A stretch of 64,000 bases of DNA from Arcobacter lacus (GTDB lineage: Bacteria; Campylobacterota; Campylobacteria; Campylobacterales; Arcobacteraceae). A model generated the notes under the pieces. The model was not told where the DNA came from. It saw only the letters and a list, made by a program, of their open reading frames with translations, and ran no database searches. Below, one piece after another: positions 52,283 to 61,317 of this stretch (within the stretch, counting starts at the first letter, position 1; every line of letters starts with the position of its first letter). The stretch lies in contig NZ_MUXF01000001.1 in the NCBI RefSeq assembly GCF_003063295.1, positions 248,001 through 312,000 of the forward strand. The letters are read 5' to 3'. Made by a program: the position numbers and the translations under genes.

Positions 52283-54318
52283 TTAATCTCTTTTGTTAGT
52301 TTTATATAATATTTAGTTTCATCTTCACTATTTTTACACCAAAATAATCCACTGTTTTTTTCAATAAGTAATTTAGCCAAGTATATAGATGTATCAAAAT
52401 ATTTTTCTTCTGAAGATAGTATTTCATCAAGTATAATTTTTTTATTTTTGCTTTTTATATTATCTTCTATTTTAATAAGAATATTATCATTCATATTCTC
52501 ATAAATTGCACTTACGCATATTTTTACATTTTCAACTCTATTTAAATCTACTTGTTCAATACAATTTTTTAATATATTTATTATTATATTTTTTAACTCA
52601 GCAAATAAGATGTTTATATGAATTTCTTTATCAATATCTAATTTCACTTCTATATTATGTTTTTCTAATTCATTTTTTAAGTAGCTAAGTGACTCATTTG
52701 CAACAGCTAAAAGATTTGAATTTTCACTTTTTCTTGGATTAAAAATATATTTAATTTCATTTAAGATATCTGATAAACTTTTTAGTTCTGATTCTATATT
52801 TTTTTCAATATCTCTTAGATTCTTTTCTGAAATGTCATCTTTTTTAAGATTTTTTAATCTTAGTATTTCAAAAAATATTCTTGAAATTGGAACTTTCCAT
52901 TGGTGTCCTAAAGAGTCTAAAATTTTTGACATTAAAGCAACTTTTGCACTTTCTACTAAATTTTTATCTCTCACTTTTATGTCATTTAATTTATTTGATA
53001 AATCTTCTTTTAACAGTTTATTTATTTTTTCAAACTGCTTAGTATCAGTTATATCTGTTCTTATTGAACTATATCCTACTATTTCATTTTTTAGATTATA
53101 TCTTGGGAAAATAATAGATTTTATCCAATATGTATTTCCAAATTTATCTCTATTTTTTATTTCACCTTGCCAATATCCTTCAATTTTTAGAGTTTCCCAA
53201 AGGTTTTTAAAGAACATATTCGACATATCTGGATGTCTTAAAAGATTTATATTTTTTCCTATAATCTCTTCTTGCGAATATCCAGAAACTTTATAAAAAC
53301 TTTTAGTTGCAAAAACAACATTTCCTTGTAAATCCAAATCAACTTTTATAATATAATTATCAACTTGTTCAAAAATATTTTCATACTTTTTATTTATAAA
53401 ATCTCTTTGTGATTTAATATTTACCATTTTATAAATAATAAAAATTATAAAAAATGCTATTAAATTTAGAATTACCAATAATTTATTGTAAAAACTATTT
53501 ATCTTCTCTATTTGATTTTTTTTATCTAAATCATAACTCATTAAATAGATACTATTTTTATAAAAATCAGAATAAAAAATTGGTATAAAAACTACTGGAA
53601 TATTTGTATATCTATCTTCAATAATTAAACTAACTTCTTTTTTATTACCAAAGTTATTTATTAACTCTTTTTTTTGTTGTTCAGATATTTTGATAATATT
53701 TTCAAAATTAAAGTCATTTGAAATAATCTCTTTATATTCAATATGATTATCTTTTTTCATATTTTTTATTAAAGTTTCTAACTTAAATTCTATATTTACT
53801 ACACCTAAAAAATTTAGTTTTTCATCAAAAATTGGTTTTGAAAATAGAATATAAATATTTTTTTCAAGAATTTTAAAACTAACTTCTTCTTTTTTATTTA
53901 AAACAACTTTTTGTACAACTTTTGATGTAAAGTTATCTTTTAAATTATCTTTTAAACTAAAAATCAACTCTTCTTTAGGATTATAAATACTTAATTCATC
54001 TAAATCTAAAATTGAATAAAAAGATAAACTGAGTTCAAGTTCTTCATAAAACTCTTTTTTCAGTGAAGCCAAATCTAAATTACTTTTTAATATTTTTATA
54101 GTTTTTTTGTTTTTTATGAATTCATTAAAATAAATTAGTTCAGAATTGTTCATATAAGTATTGTAATAGTTCAAATACTCTTTATATGTATTTTGTTTAT
54201 AATTTTTCAAAGAAGTTTCAAACTCTTTTTCTTTAAAAAAATCTAAAAATAGAATTATTAAAAAAAAAGAGATTAAAAAATAGAAAAAATACCTAAAAAA
54301 TAGGTTTTTGTCATTCAT
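52279..54318 (-). CDS. PAS sensor histidine kinase-like protein with degenerate ATPase domain
   Basis: The 679-residue protein has two membrane helices around a periplasmic sensor of about 240 residues, one PAS domain (about 310-430), an H-box-like 'LDSLGHQWKVPISRI' and a recognisable N-box ('ELKNIIINILKNCIEQVD'). The expected ATP-lid motifs are lost: 'IKIEDNIKSKNKK' has no Gly-x-Gly, and there is no GxGxGL box before 'YLAKLLIE'. It may be unable to hydrolyse ATP and act as a sensor partner for the intact kinase encoded next to it (4-nt overlap). It starts just after the receiver gene. Confidence 0.8.
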   Translation of the reverse strand: MNDKNLFFRYFFYFLISFFLIILFLDFFKEKEFETSLKNYKQNTYKEYLNYYNTYMNNSELIYFNEFIKNKKTIKILKSNLDLASLKKEFYEELELSLSFYSILDLDELSIYNPKEELIFSLKDNLKDNFTSKVVQKVVLNKKEEVSFKILEKNIYILFSKPIFDEKLNFLGVVNIEFKLETLIKNMKKDNHIEYKEIISNDFNFENIIKISEQQKKELINNFGNKKEVSLIIEDRYTNIPVVFIPIFYSDFYKNSIYLMSYDLDKKNQIEKINSFYNKLLVILNLIAFFIIFIIYKMVNIKSQRDFINKKYENIFEQVDNYIIKVDLDLQGNVVFATKSFYKVSGYSQEEIIGKNINLLRHPDMSNMFFKNLWETLKIEGYWQGEIKNRDKFGNTYWIKSIIFPRYNLKNEIVGYSSIRTDITDTKQFEKINKLLKEDLSNKLNDIKVRDKNLVESAKVALMSKILDSLGHQWKVPISRIFFEILRLKNLKKDDISEKNLRDIEKNIESELKSLSDILNEIKYIFNPRKSENSNLLAVANESLSYLKNELEKHNIEVKLDIDKEIHINILFAELKNIIINILKNCIEQVDLNRVENVKICVSAIYENMNDNILIKIEDNIKSKNKKIILDEILSSEEKYFDTSIYLAKLLIEKNSGLFWCKNSEDETKYYIKLTKEIK

Positions 54319-54696
54319 TTAGTGTTTCTCTAAAATATCTATTATCTTTTTTTCTAAATGTTGTAAAGAATCAAAAGGTTTCATAACATAATTCGTAGCA
54401 CCCTCTTTATGAGACTTTAGAACCTTATCTAAAGTTGAATATGCTGTCATCATAATAACTTTTTGATTTTCATTTTTTTCTTTTATTTTTTCAAGAACTT
54501 CTAATCCGTTCATTTGTGGCATCATAATATCTAATAAGATAATATCATAATTATTGATATTCAAAGATTCCAATGCAGCAAGAGGATTTGCATAACTTGC
54601 TACTGAGAATTTTGGATTTCTACTTAAAAATCTACTTAGAAGATTTAAAATTTCTACTTCATCATCGATGATAGCTATTGAATATTTTTTATCCAT
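54319..54696 (-). CDS. Single-domain response regulator
   Basis: The 125-residue protein is a receiver domain alone: acidic 'IIDDE' near residue 10, phospho-acceptor Asp in '[13 protein letters not shown]', Thr in 'MMTAYST' and Lys in 'YVMKPFD'. It has no output domain and so probably acts by protein contact, in the manner of CheY, or in a phosphorelay. It overlaps the CZB chemoreceptor gene by 8 nt and is followed directly by two kinases, which makes a local signalling unit likely. Confidence 0.92.
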   Translation of the reverse strand: MDKKYSIAIIDDEVEILNLLSRFLSRNPKFSVASYANPLAALESLNINNYDIILLDIMMPQMNGLEVLEKIKEKNENQKVIMMTAYSTLDKVLKSHKEGATNYVMKPFDSLQHLEKKIIDILEKH

Positions 54697-56101
54697 TTGT
54701 TTTTTCTCCTTCGAATAATGTTTTAGCTGCTTCTTTCATAATTAAATCACTTTTTTCATCTAAAATCTTATCTAAGTATATAAATACTTGTTCACTTGCT
54801 TTTTCTACTAACTCAATTTTATCTTCTATTAATTGTTTTGAACAAGAAACTTTATTTCCTGAACACTCATTTGCCAATAAGTTTGCTTCATGATGTACAG
54901 TATGGTGATATTTTTCTAAAGCTTTATAAGATGGAACAACACTAAATTGCTCTCTTCCTAAACCTGTATCATACCATTTCCCTAATCTACAATTATGATG
55001 ATCTACTGGTTTAAAGTTATGTTCTCCTCCAAAAATCAATTGGTAAAGATTATTTTTATAAATAACATGGTCAAGTTTTGCAAGATTTATAAAAATTCTA
55101 TTTGAAATACTTTCAACTTCATAAACTCCTCTATTAGAATTTTTTTGGAAAGTATTCATCAATTTACTTAAAACACCAATTCTTGATTTAGTTTCATTTA
55201 CTACACTTGATACTGTTTCTGAACTTTGTTTAATTTTTTCTGTTTCACTTTGAATCAGATTTACAACATCTTTTATCTGTTTTGCAGCATCTGCACTTCT
55301 TGTTGCTAAGTTTCTTACCTCTTGAGCAACAACAGAGAATCCTTTTCCAGCTTCACCAGCAGTTGCAGCTTCAACAGCTGCATTTAAAGATAAAATATTT
55401 GTTTGGAATGCTATTTCTTGAATTATATTTATTACTTGCGCAATATCTTTACTTTTTGAAACTAAAGAGACTACAACTTCATTTTCAAGCTCTATTTCTT
55501 TGTGTAAATTGTCTGTATCATAAACTATCTCATTAATTAAATTTAATCCTTGAGTTGAGCCATTTGCTGTTTCTTTAGACTCTTTAGACATATCTTGTAA
55601 TTCATCTAATAAAGTTAAATATGTTTGTTGTGTACCATTTAAAGATTTTGTCATATTTATATTGTGTCTTGATAATAAACCACCGTCTTTGTTATCGTGA
55701 ATTGAAGTTTTTTTAAGTGAAACTATTTTTTTATTTTCATAACTTTTTACTTCTATGTGTGCTTCACAATCTTCTAAAACTAAACTAGGTTTTTCATTTA
55801 AAACAGCATCTAACACAATAGAAAAATCTTTTATATTTGATTTTGATAAATTATTTGCAAAAAATAATTCATTTTTTTCATCAAAAACAACTAAACCTTC
55901 TTCTTGAGAAAAAGATGCTATTTGTTTGTATAATTCTACATCTTTTGAATTTTTTTCTAAAGCACTCTCAAGTTTAAAAGAGTAATTTTTTTCAATCTCT
56001 TCAATTTGTTTATCTTTTTGTAGTAATTGATTTTTTAAATCTTCAATTTCTTTGTCTAAATAAGCAACTTTTTCTTCTAAATTTTTATTTCCAAAAAACA
56101 T
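54689..56101 (-). CDS. Soluble chemoreceptor with C-terminal CZB zinc domain (TlpD-like)
   Basis: The 470-residue receptor has no membrane helix. An N-terminal coiled coil precedes a small PAS-like domain and a cytoplasmic signalling hairpin ('[20 protein letters not shown]' and '[20 protein letters not shown]'). A CZB domain at the end has '[14 protein letters not shown]' and '[11 protein letters not shown]', which supply the His and Cys that bind zinc. In Helicobacter, TlpD of this architecture senses oxidants such as HOCl and energy stress through the zinc thiol. It is first in a cluster with a receiver and two kinases. Confidence 0.92.
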   Translation of the reverse strand: MFFGNKNLEEKVAYLDKEIEDLKNQLLQKDKQIEEIEKNYSFKLESALEKNSKDVELYKQIASFSQEEGLVVFDEKNELFFANNLSKSNIKDFSIVLDAVLNEKPSLVLEDCEAHIEVKSYENKKIVSLKKTSIHDNKDGGLLSRHNINMTKSLNGTQQTYLTLLDELQDMSKESKETANGSTQGLNLINEIVYDTDNLHKEIELENEVVVSLVSKSKDIAQVINIIQEIAFQTNILSLNAAVEAATAGEAGKGFSVVAQEVRNLATRSADAAKQIKDVVNLIQSETEKIKQSSETVSSVVNETKSRIGVLSKLMNTFQKNSNRGVYEVESISNRIFINLAKLDHVIYKNNLYQLIFGGEHNFKPVDHHNCRLGKWYDTGLGREQFSVVPSYKALEKYHHTVHHEANLLANECSGNKVSCSKQLIEDKIELVEKASEQVFIYLDKILDEKSDLIMKEAAKTLFEGEKTNG

Positions 56102-56152
56102 AAAATACCCTCTATTGATATCATTTAATAATATATGATAACTAAGATAATC

Positions 56153-57301
56153 TTATATATTATTTAGGTACAAAGAACAACTATGTGCTTGACTAAATAC
56201 TATTTGAAAATTAAAGCCACCGAGTTCTCCTGTTATATCTAAACATTCTCCTATAAAAAAGAGATTTTTTTGTTTTAAACTCTCAAAAGAAAGATGATTT
56301 ATCTCATCTGTATTAATTCCACCTTTTGTAACTTCTGCTTTTGTAAAACCAAAATTTCCTGCTGGTGAGAATTCATAATTTTTTAATAATTTTAATTTTT
56401 CTATCTCATCTTGTGTTAATTTTGAAATTGCTTTATCTTCTAAGTTCTGTGAGACTAAAAATTCTTGAATAAATCTTTTGGCTAAGGGAAAAGATGATGA
56501 GATATTTTTATTTCCAGTTAAAAACTTTTCAATTTTTTTATTTGGTAAAAAATCAAGTACAATTTTTCCTTTTTTCCAATACAAAGATGTAGTTAAAATA
56601 AGTGGACCAGAACATCCTTTATGTGCAAATAAAAGCGAACCTTCAAAAGTTTTATCTTCTACAAAAGCTTTTGCAGGGAGTGAAACTCCTGATAAATTTT
56701 TAAACCAAAATTGTTCTTTTTGTACAGTAAATCCTACAAGTGCAGGTTCTAATTTTTTAATTGTGTGTCCAAATTTTTGCGCAATATCAAAAGCAATTGA
56801 ACTTGCACCTAAAAGTGGAAAAGACAGTCCTCCACTTGCAACTACAAGTTTTTTTGCTTCAATAATTTTTGAATCAGTTTTTATTTTATAAAACTCATCA
56901 AAACTTACATCTAAAACTCTTGTTTCAAGATACTTTTTTACATGAGTTGTAAGTTTTGAAAACATATCAATAACATCTTGGCTAGAGTTACAAAAATATG
57001 TTCCTTTTACAATTTTTGGATTAACTTTTGGGAAAACTTGATTTTTATTTAAAAAAGACAATAAATCATCTTTTGAAAATCTTTCTAAAATAGCTTTTAT
57101 AAAATTTTCATCACCTAAATAATTTTTATAAGTTACAAATTCATTTGTGATATTGCATTTTGCACCACCTGAAACTTTGACTTTTGGTGCTAGAGTTTTC
57201 GAACTTTCAATCAAACATATATTTTTATATTTTTTTTTATCTAATTTAGAAGCTAGCATTAAACCACTAGCTCCTGCTCCAATAATTGCTATATCGTAAA
57301 T
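56153..57301 (-). CDS. BaiN/RdsA-family NAD(P)/FAD-dependent oxidoreductase, probable ATT start
   Basis: The protein needs a dinucleotide-binding motif at its N-terminus. 'IAIIGAGASGLMLASKLD' is encoded in frame but upstream of the first ATG (57259). An in-frame TAA at 57307-57305 ends the possible extension, leaving only AAG and ATT ahead of it. ATT at 57301-57299 lies 6 nt after AAAGGA and gives a normal 382-residue protein (I/M-YDIAIIGAGASG). I therefore infer an ATT start. Other motifs are 'VSGGAKCNITN' and 'GECLDITGELGGFNFQIVFSQA'. Flavoproteins of this family act as reductases or dehydrogenases; the substrate is unknown. Confidence 0.8.
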   Translation of the reverse strand: MYDIAIIGAGASGLMLASKLDKKKYKNICLIESSKTLAPKVKVSGGAKCNITNEFVTYKNYLGDENFIKAILERFSKDDLLSFLNKNQVFPKVNPKIVKGTYFCNSSQDVIDMFSKLTTHVKKYLETRVLDVSFDEFYKIKTDSKIIEAKKLVVASGGLSFPLLGASSIAFDIAQKFGHTIKKLEPALVGFTVQKEQFWFKNLSGVSLPAKAFVEDKTFEGSLLFAHKGCSGPLILTTSLYWKKGKIVLDFLPNKKIEKFLTGNKNISSSFPLAKRFIQEFLVSQNLEDKAISKLTQDEIEKLKLLKNYEFSPAGNFGFTKAEVTKGGINTDEINHLSFESLKQKNLFFIGECLDITGELGGFNFQIVFSQAHSCSLYLNNI

Positions 57302-57304
57302 CTT

Positions 57305-58540
57305 TTATCCTTTTTTACAAATAAATCTATTCAAACCATCAATATATTCATAATCCAAAATATAACCGTTTGCTTTAAAAATATTGTAAACAATATATAA
57401 ACCTAAACCAAAAGAGTTTTTTGATTTATCTTCACTTGAAAAAAATGGTTCAAAATATTTTTCAAAAGGAGCCTCTAATTTTTTTCCACTATTCTCAAAA
57501 ATTATATTCTCATTTTCTACTTTAATTACTACTTCTCTATTTGGGGAGTATTTAACTGCATTGTCTATTAAATTTTTCATTGCAATAGAAAAAAGTTTAA
57601 AATTTACTTCTATTTTTTTATTTTCATAATTTTGAATAACTCTTTCATCTTCTATCATCAAAATATCTTTTGCATTATCTATAATATCATCTAAAAAATA
57701 AACTTTTTTTTCTATATTTTTTGTCGAAGAGATAAGTTCTTCTATTGTTGCAAACTCATTTATGAGAGATTCTAATCTATCAAATACTGATTTTAATTTT
57801 TCATTATTTTCTTCATTTTGTTCTAATTGAGTTAAGAATTTACCTTTTGTAATAGGAGTTTTTAGTTCATGCATAATATTTCTAATAAAAACATTTCTAG
57901 CTTCTTTTAGATTTTTCAATTTTGAACTCGTTTTTTTAAACTCCATAGCAAGTTGAGAAACTTCATCTTTTGCTTCAATATTTTTATATTCAAAATCAAA
58001 ATTTTCATCACCTAAACTTTTCACTTTATCTTTTAAAATTTTTAAAGGTATCAACTTTTTTAAAGACATCAAATATAAAATTGTAATTGTAATAAGTAAA
58101 ATAGAAAAAACTAAAATGATATATATTTGTCTATTACTATTAAATCCATTTTCATCTTTCACTAAAACTTCATTATCTTTAACTTTCATATATAAATAGT
58201 AGTCAGTATTGTTTTTTAAAATTCTAAAAATATCTCCATGTTTAGGGTGAATTCTTTCTGAATAAACTTCCATTTTTTTGTCATTGATAATTTTATTTAT
58301 TTGCTTTTCGTCAACATATAGTTTATAATTCATCTCTTCAAAATTTTTTATAATCTCTTCATTAAAATCAAACTCAATTCTATTTATCATTTTTGAAATA
58401 GGTATATATCTATCATAGATTTGTTCTTCTTGTGCTTTATAACTATTTGCTAAAATAATTATAAAACTAATGATTACCAATAAAATAGAAATAATAAAAC
58501 TTATTAGAATAGTAAAAAAAATTGATTGTCTATTTATCAT
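57305..58540 (-). CDS. ArsS/CpxA-like membrane sensor histidine kinase
   Basis: The 411-residue kinase has two membrane helices (about 8-32 and 140-160) around a periplasmic domain of about 105 residues, then a HAMP-like linker, the H-box 'FIRNIMHELKTPITKGKF' typical of epsilonproteobacterial ArsS kinases, and an ATPase domain with 'IAMKNLIDNAVKYSPN' and 'NSFGLGLYIVYN'. The G1 box is short ('IIFENSGKKLE'), as seen in this family. It overlaps the response-regulator gene by 4 nt. With the Spy-like gene upstream it resembles a Cpx-type envelope or acid/metal stress system. Confidence 0.88.
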   Translation of the reverse strand: MINRQSIFFTILISFIISILLVIISFIIILANSYKAQEEQIYDRYIPISKMINRIEFDFNEEIIKNFEEMNYKLYVDEKQINKIINDKKMEVYSERIHPKHGDIFRILKNNTDYYLYMKVKDNEVLVKDENGFNSNRQIYIILVFSILLITITILYLMSLKKLIPLKILKDKVKSLGDENFDFEYKNIEAKDEVSQLAMEFKKTSSKLKNLKEARNVFIRNIMHELKTPITKGKFLTQLEQNEENNEKLKSVFDRLESLINEFATIEELISSTKNIEKKVYFLDDIIDNAKDILMIEDERVIQNYENKKIEVNFKLFSIAMKNLIDNAVKYSPNREVVIKVENENIIFENSGKKLEAPFEKYFEPFFSSEDKSKNSFGLGLYIVYNIFKANGYILDYEYIDGLNRFICKKG

Positions 58541-59217
58541 TGTATAAATTTATATCCCATTCCTCTAATTGTATGTAAATATTTTGATTCTTTTGAATTA
58601 TCTTCTATTTTATGTCTAATTCTATTTATAATAACAGCTAAAGAACCTGAACTTTCATAATCTTGATTTAAAAGATCAGAATTTTCAAATATATCTTCTC
58701 TACTTATTACAAAACCTTCTCTTTTTATCAATAAAGATAAAACTTCAAATTCAGCAGCAGTCAGTTTTATAAACTTACCATCTTTTGTTATCTCTTTTTT
58801 TTCTTCATTTAATCTAAAAATTTTACCTTTTGTATCTTCTTCACTACTTTGAGAGTTATTAAATCTTCGTAAAATTGTTTTAATTCGCACTTCAAGTTCT
58901 CTTGGATCATAAGGTTTTGGCAAATAATCATCAGCTCCAAGTTTAAGTGCTGTTACTTTATCTGCAATATCACTTCTTGCACTTGAAATAATAATAGGGA
59001 TATTAAAACTTTTAACTATCTCTTTACAAACATCTAATCCATCCATTCCAGGTAGTGTTAAATCTAAAATTATTAAATCATATTTGTTTACTTTTAAAGC
59101 AGAAAGAGCCAAATATGGCTCTTCGTAATTTGTAACTTCAATGTTAAATTGCTTTAAATATTGACATAGAACTTCTGCTAACTCTAAATCATCTTCTATC
59201 ATTGCAATTTTTATCAA
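58537..59217 (-). CDS. OmpR-family response regulator (ArsR/CpxR-like)
   Basis: The 226-residue protein has a receiver domain ('IAMIEDDLEL', phospho-acceptor in 'LIILDLTLPGMDG', 'YLPKPYDP') and a C-terminal winged helix ('KLTAAEFEVLSLLIKREG' and 'AVIINRIRHKIED'). It lies 82 nt downstream of the Spy-like gene and is coupled to the kinase gene by a 4-nt overlap. Candidate binding sites are the GATTAA repeats before the Spy-like gene, which would make an autoregulated stress response. Confidence 0.93.
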   Translation of the reverse strand: MIKIAMIEDDLELAEVLCQYLKQFNIEVTNYEEPYLALSALKVNKYDLIILDLTLPGMDGLDVCKEIVKSFNIPIIISSARSDIADKVTALKLGADDYLPKPYDPRELEVRIKTILRRFNNSQSSEEDTKGKIFRLNEEKKEITKDGKFIKLTAAEFEVLSLLIKREGFVISREDIFENSDLLNQDYESSGSLAVIINRIRHKIEDNSKESKYLHTIRGMGYKFIQ

Positions 59218-59282
59218 AATTTATCCTTTTCAATTTACTTTGAATGGTGTTTATAAAAATATCTAAAGTAAACAAATTCTAA

Positions 59283-59301
59283 AAGGCTTCAAAAAAGCCT
59301 T
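59283..59301 (-). terminator. Hairpin at the end of the Spy-like gene
   Basis: AAGGCTT (59283-59289) and AAGCCTT (59295-59301) form a perfect 7-bp stem with a 5-nt T-rich loop and a short TT tail on the minus strand. It overlaps the stop codon of the Spy-like gene and may weaken, but not fully stop, read-through into the two-component genes. Confidence 0.55.
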
Positions 59302-59746
59302 ATTTTTTATTTATTTTTTCTTTTTTTAAATCAATTAGTACTTTTAGTTGCTCTTTTTGTTTACTATCTAAAACTGCATAAGTTTTTTCGATAACTTCAG
59401 CTCTTGATTTTAGCATAGAATCTCTTTTTTCATTCTCAATTTGAATAAATTTTGCTTTATCAAATCCATCTTTTGTAAATGCATCTAGTGGATTTTTTTC
59501 AGTATTTCTACTTTCATCCATAATTTTTTTGATATCTTCTTTTTGTTTAGTAGTTAAATTTAATTCATGAATTAATCCAAAAATATCATTTCCACCTCTA
59601 TTTTCTTTACCTTTAAAATCACCTTTTTGATGCATACAATTTGGTCCATCAAATCTTTTATCATCTTTTTTCATTTCACCATTTGCAGCAAAAAGTGCTC
59701 CTGCAACTAAACCTGTTATAACTAAACTTGAAACTATTTTTTTCAT
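59300..59746 (-). CDS. Spy/CpxP-family periplasmic protein
   Basis: The 148-residue protein has a signal peptide ('SSLVITGLVAGALFA' core) and then a helical, charged chain with two LTxxQ-type motifs, 'LNLTTKQKEDIKKIMDE' and 'LDSKQKEQLKVLIDL', which define the Spy/CpxP family. A single Cys in 'GPNCMHQKG' and several His may bind metal. Family members are periplasmic chaperones or negative regulators of a sensor kinase. Its place upstream of the response regulator and kinase supports a CpxP-like feedback role. It has an AAAGGAG ribosome-binding site. Confidence 0.85.
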   Translation of the reverse strand: MKKIVSSLVITGLVAGALFAANGEMKKDDKRFDGPNCMHQKGDFKGKENRGGNDIFGLIHELNLTTKQKEDIKKIMDESRNTEKNPLDAFTKDGFDKAKFIQIENEKRDSMLKSRAEVIEKTYAVLDSKQKEQLKVLIDLKKEKINKK

Positions 59747-59849
59747 TTTCTACTCCTTTTTTAAAGTATGAAATTATTACATTGTGCTTTTAATCATTTT
59801 TAAATTTTATATTAATCAAAACTTAACAATCTTTGGCTAACATATCAGA
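59747..59849. promoter_or_regulatory. Divergent promoter region of the Spy-like and EEP-family genes
   Basis: On the minus strand GATTAA occurs at 59817-59812 and 59795-59790, exactly 22 nt apart, with weaker ATTTAA- and GTTAA-like boxes at the intermediate 11-nt positions. This is the spacing expected for an OmpR-family dimer array. The sites would suit control of the Spy-like gene by the adjacent regulator. AT-rich background makes chance matches possible. Confidence 0.35.
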
Positions 59850-60791
59850 ATGAAAATAAGAGTCGGAACATTTAACCTTTTTCAATTTTGCTCTCCACCA
59901 TTCTCTTTTTATACAAAAAAAGAAAAATTCACACTTGACGAATGGAATGAAAAGATAGCTTGGTGTAAAAATCAACTAAATCTTATGAATTGTGATATTG
60001 TAGGATTTCAAGAAGTTTTTTCTAATGATGAACTAAAAAATTTATGTTTAGAACTTGGATTTAAGTACTTTGAAGTTGTGGATTTTGCAAAAGTTGATAA
60101 AAAAAATGAAAAAATTTATATAACTACAACAGTTGCAATTGCTTCAAAATTTCCAATAGTAAATATAGAAAAAATAGATACAAAAAGTTTTAAGTTTGCA
60201 AGAATTCCAATAAAAGCCATAATTTCTCTACCAAATGAAAAAAATATAACAGTTTATATAACACATCTAAAATCAAACAGAGAAAATGAATTTGAATATA
60301 TTTTTACAAAAAATGATACTTTAGAAGATAAACTAAAAAAAGTTGAAGTTGCTTTAAAAGATAACTATTCTTTATCTTTAAAACAAAGAATTAATGAAGC
60401 TAAAATACTTTTTTATGATATAAAATCAAATAAAACTCCTACGATTTTAATGTGCGACTTAAATGACAAAGAGTTTTCTATAACAATTGATGCTCTTACA
60501 AATAAACGATTTTATAATAAAAATTTAAAAAAAGATGACTATTTACTCTTTGATGCTTACTATTTACATAAACCAAAGATTTATAATCCTCATCCAGAAT
60601 TTAAAGGAATAAAAAGAACTCCTACAAGCTATTTTGCTGGAAAAGGAAATATTTTGGATTATATTTTTGTATCAAAAGAACTTCAAAAAATCAGTTCTTA
60701 TGAAGTTTTTGATAAACATTTACAAAAAAATCACAATGGAAGTTTAAAACAAAGTGATCATGCTCAAGTTGTTTGTGAGATTGAAGTTTAA
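59850..60791 (+). CDS. Endonuclease/exonuclease/phosphatase-family hydrolase
   Basis: The 313-residue protein has the EEP-fold active-site motifs: 'RVGTFNLFQF' (Asn), 'VGFQEVF' (metal-binding Glu), 'THLKSNRENE', 'TILMCDLNDKEFS' (Asp-x-Asn) and the final 'QSDHAQVVCEI' (Asp-His). Members are nucleases or phosphodiesterases, and the sequence alone does not tell which. No signal peptide is seen. It is a lone plus-strand gene; its 3' end overlaps the convergent GNAT gene by 4 nt. Confidence 0.85.
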   Translation: MKIRVGTFNLFQFCSPPFSFYTKKEKFTLDEWNEKIAWCKNQLNLMNCDIVGFQEVFSNDELKNLCLELGFKYFEVVDFAKVDKKNEKIYITTTVAIASKFPIVNIEKIDTKSFKFARIPIKAIISLPNEKNITVYITHLKSNRENEFEYIFTKNDTLEDKLKKVEVALKDNYSLSLKQRINEAKILFYDIKSNKTPTILMCDLNDKEFSITIDALTNKRFYNKNLKKDDYLLFDAYYLHKPKIYNPHPEFKGIKRTPTSYFAGKGNILDYIFVSKELQKISSYEVFDKHLQKNHNGSLKQSDHAQVVCEIEV

Positions 60792-61306
60792 ATAGTTTTT
60801 TTCAATACTAAAAGTTTAAGTTCTTCATTTGTATTTGGTGTCCAATATTCTGATTTTGGAAACTCTATAAAACTATTTGTATTTTGGTATCCTCTTCTTA
60901 TGTAATAGTTGATAAGTTCAGTTCTAGAAGAAATTACTTCCATTATAAAAGTAGATTTCTGCCAAAGTTTTGATGAACTATTTTCTGCAAATTCTAAAAG
61001 TTTTTTTCCTATTCCACTTGCTTGTGATTTTGTATCAACAGCAAAAAGTCCAATATGAATACTTTCACCATCAAGTTTGGATTGAATAGTTCCAACTATT
61101 TTATTATCAACTTTTGCAATATAAGTTTTAGTATTTTTTTCTTCTAAAATCTTTTTCATCATATCTTCATTTACTCTAATTCCATCTAATATATGAGATT
61201 CAGTTGTCCAAACTTTATCTTTTTTTTCTCCTCGATAAGCTTCATTTATCAAAAGAATAACTTCTTTTATATCTTCTTTTTGTAATTCTTTAAATTGCAA
61301 GTTCAT
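60788..61306 (-). CDS. GNAT-family N-acetyltransferase
   Basis: The 172-residue protein has the GNAT fold: 'ITEAYRG'-like start ('INEAYRGEKKDKVWTTES'), the acetyl-CoA pocket 'LFAVDTKSQASGIGKKLLEF' (motif A, Q/R-x-x-G-x-G/A variant) and the late 'IMEVISSRTELINYYIRRGY'. The substrate is unknown. It lies 11 nt downstream of mfd on the same strand and is probably co-transcribed. Its end overlaps the EEP-family gene from the other strand. Confidence 0.85.
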   Translation of the reverse strand: MNLQFKELQKEDIKEVILLINEAYRGEKKDKVWTTESHILDGIRVNEDMMKKILEEKNTKTYIAKVDNKIVGTIQSKLDGESIHIGLFAVDTKSQASGIGKKLLEFAENSSSKLWQKSTFIMEVISSRTELINYYIRRGYQNTNSFIEFPKSEYWTPNTNEELKLLVLKKTI

Positions 61307-61317
61307 CGTTTCTTCTT

